64,000 bases of DNA, taken from contig NZ_FMAJ01000008.1 in assembly GCF_900094625.1 (NCBI RefSeq), positions 62,001 to 126,000 of the forward strand. Direction: 5' to 3'. The position numbers and the translations under genes were made by a program. Positions 25,049 to 32,651 of this stretch are shown here, one piece after another; positions within the stretch are counted from its first letter, which is position 1; each line of letters opens with the position of its first letter. The notes under the pieces were generated by a model. That model worked only from the letters and a program-made list of their open reading frames with translations. It was not told where the DNA came from and made no database searches. The stretch is from Rhizobium aethiopicum (lineage in GTDB: Bacteria; Pseudomonadota; Alphaproteobacteria; Rhizobiales; Rhizobiaceae).

Positions 25049-26368
25049 ATGAGCTCCCGGATGGCGCGGCTCGGTCTGAGCACATACCGTCTGGCGGGAA
25101 CCGTAGCCTCTCCGGTCGTCGGCCTCTATCTCACCTACCGCACGGCCAAGGGCAAGGAAGACCGGGCGCGCCGCCTGGAACGCTTCGGCTATGCGAGCGC
25201 CAACCGGCCGCAGGGTCCGCTCGTCTGGTTCCATGCCGCAAGTGTCGGCGAAACCAATGCCGTCATTCCGCTGATCCGCGAAATCCGCCGCCGCGATATC
25301 CATGTCATCCTGACCACCGGCACTATCACCTCGGCCAAGCTCGCCGCCGAGCGCCTCGGCCAGGAAGCGATCCACCAATATGTGCCGCTCGACCTGAAAC
25401 CATCCGTCAGCCGCTTCCTCGATTATTGGCAGCCCGATTGCGCCATCATCGCCGAATCCGAGATCTGGCCGGCCACGGTGCTGGAGCTCGGCCGCCGCCG
25501 CATCCCGCAGATCCTGATCAATGCCCGCATGTCGGACCGCTCCTTTGCCCGCTGGCGCCGCCGCCCCGCGATCGCCGAAGCCTTGTTCGAGAATCTCGCT
25601 TTGGTCATCGCCCAGTCCGACGTCGATGCCGAACGGTTCCGCGATCTCGGCGCCGTTCCCGTCATCACCTCGGGCAATCTGAAGGTCGATACCGACGCAC
25701 CGCCTTATGACAGCGCTGTCCTCGCCCGCTATAAAAAACAGATCGGCGATCGCAAGACCTGGGCGGCGATCTCGACCTTCGACGGCGAGGAGAATGCCGC
25801 CGGCATCGTCCATCGCGCCTTGAGGGAACGTGACCGCCAATTGACGATCATCGTGCCGCGCCATCCCGAGCGCAGCGACGAGATCGAGGCGGCGCTGGTC
25901 AAGCAGGGGCTGAAGGTCGCCCGCCGCACCCGCGACGACGTCCTCTCCGCCGACGTCGATATTTTCCTCGGCGATACGATCGGCGAAATGGGCCTTTATT
26001 TGCGACTGACCGAAGTCGCTTTCGTCGGTCGTTCGCTTTTTGCCGAAGGCGGCCAGAATCCGCTGGAGCCCGCCATGCTCGGCTGCGCCATCCTCTCCGG
26101 CGGCCATGTGCAGAATTTCCGCGAGGCCTATCAGAAGCTCGCCCGCAGCGGCAGCGCCCGCATGGTGCGCGATACCGAGATGCTGGCCAAGGGCGTGCAT
26201 TACCTGCTGATCAATGACGAAGCCCGCCGCACGATGATCGATGCCGGCATCGCCGCCGTGCACGAGATGCGCGGCGCGCTGACCGCGACGGTGAAGGGGC
26301 TCGAACCCTATATCAATCCGCTGACGGTCAAGGCGCGTTTGTTGCCCAAGGCCGCGGCCCAGATCTGA
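25049..26368 (+). CDS. waaA: 3-deoxy-D-manno-octulosonic acid (KDO) transferase
   Basis: Adds KDO residues to the lipid A precursor at the inner membrane. The 439-residue GT-B enzyme has an N-terminal membrane-proximal helix, VWFHAASVGETNAVIPLI (catalytic Glu) near 60-77, AESEIWPATVLELGRR, GNLKVDTDAPP, TIIVPRHPERSDE and FLGDTIGEMGLYLRL with GQNPLEPAMLG near the end. It precedes a HAD phosphatase gene by 9 bases and lpxK further on, forming a lipid A assembly cluster. Confidence 0.95.
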   Translation: MSSRMARLGLSTYRLAGTVASPVVGLYLTYRTAKGKEDRARRLERFGYASANRPQGPLVWFHAASVGETNAVIPLIREIRRRDIHVILTTGTITSAKLAAERLGQEAIHQYVPLDLKPSVSRFLDYWQPDCAIIAESEIWPATVLELGRRRIPQILINARMSDRSFARWRRRPAIAEALFENLALVIAQSDVDAERFRDLGAVPVITSGNLKVDTDAPPYDSAVLARYKKQIGDRKTWAAISTFDGEENAAGIVHRALRERDRQLTIIVPRHPERSDEIEAALVKQGLKVARRTRDDVLSADVDIFLGDTIGEMGLYLRLTEVAFVGRSLFAEGGQNPLEPAMLGCAILSGGHVQNFREAYQKLARSGSARMVRDTEMLAKGVHYLLINDEARRTMIDAGIAAVHEMRGALTATVKGLEPYINPLTVKARLLPKAAAQI

Positions 26369-26377
26369 GGAGACGCG

Positions 26378-27100
26378 ATGTCGAGCCCGGCGCCTATCAA
26401 AGGCATCCTCTTCGACAAGGACGGCACGCTGCTCGACTATGACGAGAGCTGGCTGCCGGTCAATCGCGAACTCGCCCGCATCGCCGCTGAGGGCGACCCC
26501 CTCCTTGCCGACCGGCTGCTTTCGGCCTGCGGCATGGATCCGGTCAGCGGTCATATCGTTCCGGACAGCCTGCTTGCCGCCGGCAATACAAGGCAGATCG
26601 CCGAAGGTCTCGTCGCCGCCGGCTCGATGCTCGATATCGGCGAACTGACCATCCGTCTCGACGACCTCTTTTCCGGTGCCGCCCAGTTTTCCGTGCCGGT
26701 GACCGACCTTGCCGGCTTCTTCGCAAGGCTGCATCGGCGCGGCTTCAAGCTCGGCGTCGCCTCCAGCGACAATGAGCGCTCCATCCGCTACACGGCGGAG
26801 CGCTTCGGTTTCGCGCCCTATGTCGACTATATCGCCGGCTACGACAGCGGCTTCGGCGTCAAGCCTGAGCCGGGCATGGTGCTCGGCTTCTGTGCTGCGA
26901 CCGGTCTCTTGCCTGAAGAGGTCGCGATGGTCGGCGACAACAATCACGATCTGCACATGGGCCTGAATGCCGGTACGGGCCTCAGGATCGCGGTGTTGAC
27001 CGGAACCGGGTCGCGCGATTCGCTTGCGGCCGCGGCCGATCATGTGCTCGACGATATCACCGCCATTGAGACATTGCTGCCGGATCTGCAGCCAGCCTGA
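26378..27100 (+). CDS. HAD-family phosphatase (phosphoglycolate phosphatase-like)
   Basis: A 240-residue HAD hydrolase with all four motifs: ILFDKDGTLLDYD near 10-22 (both Asp), GVASSDNERS near 126, Lys in FGVKPEPGM near 167, and MVGDNNHDLHMG near 185. The cap lies between motifs I and II. Substrate not determinable; it is set between waaA and lpxK but lacks KdsC's short capless form, so a KDO-phosphatase role is not supported by the sequence. Confidence 0.85.
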   Translation: MSSPAPIKGILFDKDGTLLDYDESWLPVNRELARIAAEGDPLLADRLLSACGMDPVSGHIVPDSLLAAGNTRQIAEGLVAAGSMLDIGELTIRLDDLFSGAAQFSVPVTDLAGFFARLHRRGFKLGVASSDNERSIRYTAERFGFAPYVDYIAGYDSGFGVKPEPGMVLGFCAATGLLPEEVAMVGDNNHDLHMGLNAGTGLRIAVLTGTGSRDSLAAAADHVLDDITAIETLLPDLQPA

Positions 27101-27203
27101 TAGGTAAGGACTTGCATTTTCACCGATTTTGGCTTCTCAATCCGGCCGGTCGAAGAGCAAGGGGCTGGCCGTCGCAGGGCGGGCAGGGGAGCGGGACGGC
27201 AAA

Positions 27204-28277
27204 ATGATTTCAGAAGCGCCGCCGTTCTGGTGGAGGAAAGCCGATTGGCGGGCCTGGTTGCTGGCGCCGATTTCCTTTGTCTACGGCCGTATCGCCGGCC
27301 ATCGCATGGCCCATGCGCGCCGCGCCTCGGTTTCCGTTCCCGTCATCTGTGTCGGCAATTTCACCGTCGGCGGCGCCGGCAAGACGCCGACGGCGCTGAC
27401 GCTTGCCCGCGCCGCCAAGGCGAAAGGCCTGAAACCCGGGTTCCTCAGCAGAGGTTACGGCGGCTCGCTCGACGTGACGACGGTGGTAGACCCCCGGCAT
27501 CACCGAGCGGTCGCCGTCGGCGACGAACCGCTGCTGCTCGCCCAGGAAGCGCTGACGGTGATTTCCCGCCGGCGCGTCGAAGGTGCCAAGCGTCTGGTGG
27601 TGGAAGGCGCCGATCTCATCATCATGGATGATGGTTTTCAGAGCGCCCGGCTGGCGATCGACTATGCCTTGCTCGTCATCGACGCGACGCGCGGCCTCGG
27701 CAACGGCCATATCGTGCCGGGCGGCCCCGTCCGCGCGCCGATCCGTCAGCAACTGCGTTCGGCGACGGCGCTGCTGAAGGTCGGCGGCGGCAATGCTGCC
27801 GATGGCATCGTCCGCATGGCGGCGCGCGCGGCCAAGCCTTATTTCACTGCCTCGCTCAAGGTGCGCGGCGACGACAGGCTTTCCGGCATCAAGGTGCTCG
27901 CCTTCGCCGGTATCGCCGATCCTGCCAAATTCTTCCGCACCGTCGAGTCGCGCGGTGCCGAGATCACAGTTGCCAAGACCTTCGGCGACCACGAGCATCT
28001 GACCGAGGAGGAGATCGACGACATCCTGACGACCGCCGACCGCCAGGATCTCCTGATCGTCACCACGTCAAAGGATTTCGTTCGCCTGTCCGGCCATCAC
28101 GGCAAGGCGGAGCAGTTGGCGCAAAAGGCCCGAGTGATCGAGGTCGACATGGTCTTCGAGGATCATCTCGCCCCAGGCCTGATCATCGACCGGGCAATCA
28201 TTGCCTGCCGTGATCGGCGCCTCAAGGAATTGAAGGTCGGGGCTAAAGAAATTTCAGCAAAGGCTGAGTCGCTCTAA
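27204..28277 (+). CDS. lpxK: Tetraacyldisaccharide 4'-kinase
   Basis: Phosphorylates the 4' position of the lipid A disaccharide at the inner membrane. The 357-residue product shows an N-terminal membrane-interacting region (WRAWLLAPISFVYGRI), the Walker A VGNFTVGGAGKTPTALTLA near 46-64, LSRGYGGSL, and the Walker B-like LIIMDDGFQSARL near 140. ATG 27204 gives the family N-terminus (MISEAPPFWWRKADWR); earlier in-frame codons are judged noncoding. It is the last lipid A gene before the inserted-looking cassette. Confidence 0.94.
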   Translation: MISEAPPFWWRKADWRAWLLAPISFVYGRIAGHRMAHARRASVSVPVICVGNFTVGGAGKTPTALTLARAAKAKGLKPGFLSRGYGGSLDVTTVVDPRHHRAVAVGDEPLLLAQEALTVISRRRVEGAKRLVVEGADLIIMDDGFQSARLAIDYALLVIDATRGLGNGHIVPGGPVRAPIRQQLRSATALLKVGGGNAADGIVRMAARAAKPYFTASLKVRGDDRLSGIKVLAFAGIADPAKFFRTVESRGAEITVAKTFGDHEHLTEEEIDDILTTADRQDLLIVTTSKDFVRLSGHHGKAEQLAQKARVIEVDMVFEDHLAPGLIIDRAIIACRDRRLKELKVGAKEISAKAESL

Positions 28278-28327
28278 CAAGCTAGTTGCGAAGCATCTCG
28301 GCCACGTCCATCTGCACTGCAACGCGA

Positions 28328-29212
28328 TCATGCGATCGAGTGCAGCAAAGTTTCGCGGGCGGAAGTCAGATGCAACCGGCATGCGCGATCGATCAATGCA
28401 ATATTGCGGCTTTCGAGCGCTTCGATCAGCGCGAGATGTTCCTTGATGGCGACTTCGTTCCGCGCGCGTTCATCGCGCTTGTTCCACTGATAGTGATAGT
28501 GGAAGACCATGGCTATCACGTCTTGGAAGCTGTCGATAAAGCGGTTTGGCGCGACTGCCGTAATCAGCCGGTGGAACCGGCTGTCCAGTTCTGAGAAATC
28601 CTGAAACCGGGCGTCGATGCCGGCGAGCAGTTCCAGATGTGCGGCCCGCATCGATTGGATCTGCTTCCAGAACGGCGAGCTGTCGGGCAGGGTTGCAAAC
28701 AGCCGTGCCGAGCGCATTTCGAACATCTCTCTGATTTCGAACAGTTCGAGGGCGAAGCTGGCCGTAAACCCTTTAAACACCCAGCCTGCGTTCGGACGCT
28801 TCTCGATCAGCCCATATTTGTGGAATCGATTCAGAAACTCACGGACAATCGTTGTCGCGACGCCGAACTTCCGAGCCAACTCCGCCTCGTTGATTTCTGT
28901 GCCCGGACAGGCGTCGCCGCGCAGCATCCATTCCATGAAGCTTGTCTCGACTTGTTCCGAAATTGCCAGCGTCTCTTCCTGCGGATAACGTTCGATCTGT
29001 AGCGGCTGCTCATGTACGATCCGCCTATGCCCTTCAGATAGGATGATCCCCCGTGCGGACATCCCAGCCAGTACCTTCCGCACTGTCGTCCTGCTCACGC
29101 CGAGCTGGGCGCGCAGCGCGTTTTCGGAGGGCAATTCGTCCCCTACATCGAGCGTCCTGATGATCTCAATCATATCATTGAACGCCCGCTTGAAAGTCGT
29201 ATCTGTCCTCAC
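28328..29212 (-). CDS. GntR-family regulator with two winged-helix domains and an FCD domain
   Basis: A 294-residue regulator. Residues 10-68 form one GntR winged helix (GDELPSENALRAQLGVSRTT); residues 85-150 form a second (EINEAELARKFGVATTIVRE, then GLIEKRPNAGWVF); residues 155-285 are an all-helical FCD ligand domain with the metal-type positions DSRFHRLI, KEHLALIEAL and CRLHL. GntR/FadR proteins normally carry one winged helix. It is divergent from the ABC transporter and likely controls it in response to its substrate. An inverted repeat GTACGTC/GACGTAC lies between them. Confidence 0.88.
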   Translation of the reverse strand: MRTDTTFKRAFNDMIEIIRTLDVGDELPSENALRAQLGVSRTTVRKVLAGMSARGIILSEGHRRIVHEQPLQIERYPQEETLAISEQVETSFMEWMLRGDACPGTEINEAELARKFGVATTIVREFLNRFHKYGLIEKRPNAGWVFKGFTASFALELFEIREMFEMRSARLFATLPDSSPFWKQIQSMRAAHLELLAGIDARFQDFSELDSRFHRLITAVAPNRFIDSFQDVIAMVFHYHYQWNKRDERARNEVAIKEHLALIEALESRNIALIDRACRLHLTSARETLLHSIA

Positions 29213-29225
29213 ACCACAATCTCCA

Positions 29226-29262
29226 GTACGTCCATCTATCCATAAAAAACAAGTTGACGTAC
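29226..29262. promoter_or_regulatory. Inverted repeat, candidate operator of the GntR regulator
   Basis: GTACGTC (29226-29232) and GACGTAC (29256-29262) are perfect inverted arms 23 bases apart; the right arm is part of a self-complementary ACGTACGT. The site lies 14 bases from the GntR start and about 50 before the permease, in an unusually AT-rich intergenic stretch. Binding is inferred only. Confidence 0.45.
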
Positions 29263-29310
29263 GTGTATCATAGTTTCTTATGTATAAAAAACGGGGGAGG
29301 CTAGGGGAAT

Positions 29311-30369
29311 TTGGAAGACTCCGGGATTCTGCCTCAGAATTCGTCCCGGCCTGGCGGTCTGCAGGATGCGACCTACCATCCGAGACAATCTGGCATCACA
29401 TTGGCACTGAAGCTATTGAGCCTCGGCCCGCTGCTGATCCTCATTCTGCTCATCGCCGTCGTCAGTCTGATCACGCCGGCTTTTCTAAAGCCTGTTAACC
29501 TGGGGAACATCCTGGCGCAGACAGCAGTGATCGCTGTTGTGGCAATCGGCCAGCAGCTGGTAATCCTGACGCGCGGCATCGACCTGTCTGTAGGCTCGAA
29601 TCTTGCTCTGGCGACAGTGATCGGCGGACTCGTCTACCAGCAAGTTGATTCCTCGTTCATCGTCATCATGGCCATGCTGCTTGCCGGTGCTGTTATCGGC
29701 GCGATAAACGGCTTGGTCTTTGTCTATGGCCGACTGCCACACCCCTTTATCATAACCCTTGCGACCTTGAGCATCTGCCGCGGTCTGGCACTGGAATTGG
29801 CGCCTGGCCACACGACCATGCGCGGGATGCCCGATGCCGTTACCGCGATCGGTGGCGGTGTGACCCTTGGCTTGCCCAACTCCTTTTTTGTAGTTGGAAT
29901 GTTCGGGCTTCTTTTTCTCATCCTGACGAAGTCGATGGTCTGCGGCCGATGGATCTATGCGGTCGGCGGCTCGCCGAACGCCGCCAGAAGCATGGGTATA
30001 CCGGTAAGCGGCGTCCTGCTGTCGACCTACATCGTTTCTGGTTTTTGTGCCGGTGTCGGCGCGGTGCTGCTTGCCGGCCGGACCGGCGCCGCCTCGCCGA
30101 TCTACGGCAATCTCCTGGAACTCGACACGATTGCCGCTGTGATCATCGGTGGGGCCAGTTTCCTTGGGGGACGAGGCCACCTCGGTCACGCCCTGATCGG
30201 CGCCGTGCTGATCGGCGTCATCCGCAATGCCCTCAACCTCCTCGGCGTCGACGTCTTCTTTCAGATGATTGCGATTGGGCTCGTCATCGTCATCGCCGTG
30301 GAGGCTGACGTGCTTCGAAACCATCTCGAGGCGCGCGCACGCGTGCTGCAATCGGCGGCAGCAAAATGA
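29311..30369 (+). CDS. Sugar-type ABC transporter permease (RbsC family)
   Basis: A 352-residue inner membrane protein with about ten hydrophobic segments and RbsC-family landmarks: ILTRGIDLSVGSNLALATVI near 89-108, ATLSICRGLAL, AVGGSPNAARSMGIPV, and DTIAAVIIGGASFLGGRG near 271-288. It would form a homodimeric channel for a monosaccharide or similar solute. The start is uncertain: TTG 29311 has a GGGGGAGG about 10 bases away, and the first 30 residues are polar and unlike the family. The ATPase gene begins 4 bases before its stop. Confidence 0.85.
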   Translation: MEDSGILPQNSSRPGGLQDATYHPRQSGITLALKLLSLGPLLILILLIAVVSLITPAFLKPVNLGNILAQTAVIAVVAIGQQLVILTRGIDLSVGSNLALATVIGGLVYQQVDSSFIVIMAMLLAGAVIGAINGLVFVYGRLPHPFIITLATLSICRGLALELAPGHTTMRGMPDAVTAIGGGVTLGLPNSFFVVGMFGLLFLILTKSMVCGRWIYAVGGSPNAARSMGIPVSGVLLSTYIVSGFCAGVGAVLLAGRTGAASPIYGNLLELDTIAAVIIGGASFLGGRGHLGHALIGAVLIGVIRNALNLLGVDVFFQMIAIGLVIVIAVEADVLRNHLEARARVLQSAAAK

Positions 30370-31130
30370 ACCCATCATCCACGATACCGGCACTTTCGGT
30401 TCGAAACGCCCAGAAGCGCTTTGGCGCCATCCATGCCCTGAAAAATGTGAGCTTTGATGCTTATTCAGGTGAGGTAACTGCTCTCCTGGGCGACAACGGC
30501 GCCGGCAAGTCGACACTCGTCAAATGCATCAGCGGGCTTCATAGTCTCGACGAAGGAGAGATCCTCGTGGATGGTGTTCCGGTATGGCTCCATTCGACCG
30601 CCGCCGCCCGCCGCGCCGGCATTGAAACCGTCTACCAGGATCTGGCGCTTTTCGACAATTTAACCCCCGTACAGAATTTCTACTGTGGGCGAGAAATCTC
30701 TTTCCCCTCCTGGTTGCCGCGTCCGCTCCGCTTTCTGAGCACGGGTGAAATGAAGCGGGAAGCAGCGAGCGTCATCGATCGCTTGAAGGTTAAGCTGCCA
30801 AGGTTCGACGCACCGGTAGCGCTGATGTCTGGGGGACAGCGGCAGGCGATCGCGGTCGCGCGCGCCATTGTTTTTGCGCGCAAGCTGGTAATTCTCGACG
30901 AACCAACGGCAGCCCTCGGTCTTCGCGAGTCTCGCCAGGTTCTTGACATTATCAGTCAGCTGAAAGCCGACGGCAATGCCGTGATCATCATCACTCACAA
31001 TATGGAGCACGTCGTGGAAATCGCTGATCGGGCAGTTGTCCTGCGCCAGGGTCGCAAGGTGGGTGAAGTGAAGCCAACGGAAGCGAACAAGCAGGACATT
31101 GTCGCGATGATTGTCGGCGCCGAGGCTTGA
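30366..31130 (+). CDS. ABC transporter ATP-binding protein, single-domain sugar type
   Basis: A 254-residue ATPase with Walker A GDNGAGKSTLVK near 43-54, the Q-loop YQDLALFDNL, signature LMSGGQRQAIAVARAI near 153-168, Walker B LVILDEPTAAL and the H-loop THNMEHV. Only one nucleotide-binding domain is present, as in the fructose FrcA type, where ribose-type RbsA has two. Overlaps the permease by 4 bases (ATGA) and precedes the binding-protein gene. Confidence 0.93.
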   Translation: MNPSSTIPALSVRNAQKRFGAIHALKNVSFDAYSGEVTALLGDNGAGKSTLVKCISGLHSLDEGEILVDGVPVWLHSTAAARRAGIETVYQDLALFDNLTPVQNFYCGREISFPSWLPRPLRFLSTGEMKREAASVIDRLKVKLPRFDAPVALMSGGQRQAIAVARAIVFARKLVILDEPTAALGLRESRQVLDIISQLKADGNAVIIITHNMEHVVEIADRAVVLRQGRKVGEVKPTEANKQDIVAMIVGAEA

Positions 31131-31208
31131 GGAGATCGCTGCTTCGTTTGGGCAGCGGACAACGAGATCGTTCTAGAGGAGGGCGGTCGAAACATGGGAG
31201 GAGTAGTC

Positions 31209-32126
31209 ATGAAATCGCAATCCCTGCTGGGAGCTGTTGCGCTCCTGGTCGCCGCTGTAGTCCCTTCCCTGGCGCAGGAGCCGGTGAAGCTCGGCTTTAT
31301 CACGAAATTCCCTGTACCGTTCTTCGCAACGATGGAGAACGCAGCCAAAGATTATGCCAAGAGAAATCCTGGCGTCGAGATCATCTATGGCCAGGGTACG
31401 TCCGCAACCGACATCGAAGGCCAGATCGCACAGATCGAGTCCATGGTGACAAGAGGCGTGCAGGGCATTGCCCTCACGCCAGTCGATCCCACCGTGGCCA
31501 CTGCCCTGGACAAAGCGGTGGCGGCCGGTGTCAAGGTCGTGCTGATGGACAACAATATTCCGGATTGGAACGGCAGGACGGCGCTTGCCACGACCAATAA
31601 CCTGGCCGCAGGCAAAATCGCCGGGGAATATCTCAAGAGCGTTCTTCATGCCGGCGACACGCTTGGCATCCTTGAGGGCGTGCCCGGTGTGCCAGCGCTT
31701 GATGACCGTGTGAAGGGTATGCTGGAAGGACTAAAAGGGGTTGACGTCAAGATCGTCGGCAAAGGCGCGACGAACTGCACCGAGGAGCTCGGGATCAGTG
31801 TCGCCGAGGATTTGTTGACGAAAAACCCAGACCTGAAGGCCATTTATGCCGCTTGCGGCCCGCCGGCTGCTGGCGCGGCACGCGCGATCAAGAACGCTGG
31901 CATTGCCAATGACAAGATTGTGCTCGTCGGGTTCGATTTCTGCTGCGGCGAAGAGGAAGCACTGAAGAGTGGAATCGAGGATGCGTCGGTGGCGCAGTTT
32001 CCCACCAAGATGGCTGAGCTCGGTGTAGACGCACTGGTAAAGTCAATCCGTGGAGAGAAGGTTGAGTCTTCAATTGACTCCGGCGCGGCGCTCGTGACGC
32101 CCGAGAACATGGCAAAATTTGAGTGA
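31209..32126 (+). CDS. Periplasmic sugar-binding protein (RbsB/FrcB-like)
   Basis: A 305-residue protein with a clear signal peptide (LLGAVALLVAAVVPSLA) and the type I binding-protein fold: VKLGFITKFPVPFFATMEN, DIEGQIAQIESMVTRGVQGI, ALTPVD, GVKVVLMDNNIP and GILEGVPGVPALDDRVKGM. It delivers solute to the permease encoded upstream. A GGGAGGAG ribosome binding site sits 5-6 bases before ATG 31209. An unusual pair of cysteines (FDFCCGEEE) lies near 245. The ligand is unknown; a pentose, hexose or polyol is likeliest for the family. Confidence 0.9.
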   Translation: MKSQSLLGAVALLVAAVVPSLAQEPVKLGFITKFPVPFFATMENAAKDYAKRNPGVEIIYGQGTSATDIEGQIAQIESMVTRGVQGIALTPVDPTVATALDKAVAAGVKVVLMDNNIPDWNGRTALATTNNLAAGKIAGEYLKSVLHAGDTLGILEGVPGVPALDDRVKGMLEGLKGVDVKIVGKGATNCTEELGISVAEDLLTKNPDLKAIYAACGPPAAGAARAIKNAGIANDKIVLVGFDFCCGEEEALKSGIEDASVAQFPTKMAELGVDALVKSIRGEKVESSIDSGAALVTPENMAKFE

Positions 32127-32353
32127 GCTATCGCTCTCGCGGAATTTGCAACGAGCGCCTACGGGCCCTTGCCTTGCGCATATCGGTCAAGCAAACGGCT
32201 CGTCCTTCACCGGGCGGGCCGGACGTGTGGCTGCTCGTAGTGCCGAGATGTCAAACAGAGCTTGTGGACTTAGGATGCAATCGATGGCCGATCACGATCG
32301 TCGAAATTCCCGATCCTCGTGCAAACGCCGATCGGCCCGTTCGCGCAGGCGCC

Positions 32354-32584
32354 CTAGCGCCGCTGGTTCGGCAGAACGCCGGCGCGTTTGTCGGCTTCGA
32401 TCGCAGAAATAACATCGGCATAGGGTTCCTGGCGGGCGACGCTCCAGTAGCGCAGCTCGTCGAGCGGAATGTTTTTGCCGGTCATCGCGCAGACGACATA
32501 GGAGCCGGGCGAGAGAATCTGGAAATCGCCGTCGAGATAGCGGATCTTCGCCTCGCGGTTCCCGTGCCCTTCGAACAAATTCAT
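32354..32584 (-). CDS. DUF2093 family protein
   Basis: A 76-residue soluble protein of unknown function (MNLFEGHGNREAKIRYLDGD, then SPGSYVVCAMTGKNIPLDEL, then LRYWSVARQEPYAD), matching the alphaproteobacterial DUF2093 family in length and sequence. ATG 32584 is the family start. It follows mutL by 67 bases on the same strand. In relatives I recall it lies between lpxK and mutL, so the cassette at 28.3-32.1 kb appears to separate it from lpxK. Confidence 0.85.
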   Translation of the reverse strand: MNLFEGHGNREAKIRYLDGDFQILSPGSYVVCAMTGKNIPLDELRYWSVARQEPYADVISAIEADKRAGVLPNQRR

Positions 32585-32651
32585 ACGCTCCGTTCCCTGC
32601 AACTTGTCATCCGTCTGCCATACTCCCGGCAAGCCCGCTTTTCCAGCTTTT

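Noticed and set aside
25001..27043. A 680-codon open frame antisense to waaA and the HAD gene
   Set aside because: It spans two well-identified genes on the other strand and its product shows no motif.
32119..32412. Open frames after the binding-protein gene that could be a remnant transposase
   Set aside because: Translations in all frames show no transposase motif; no inverted terminal repeats were seen.
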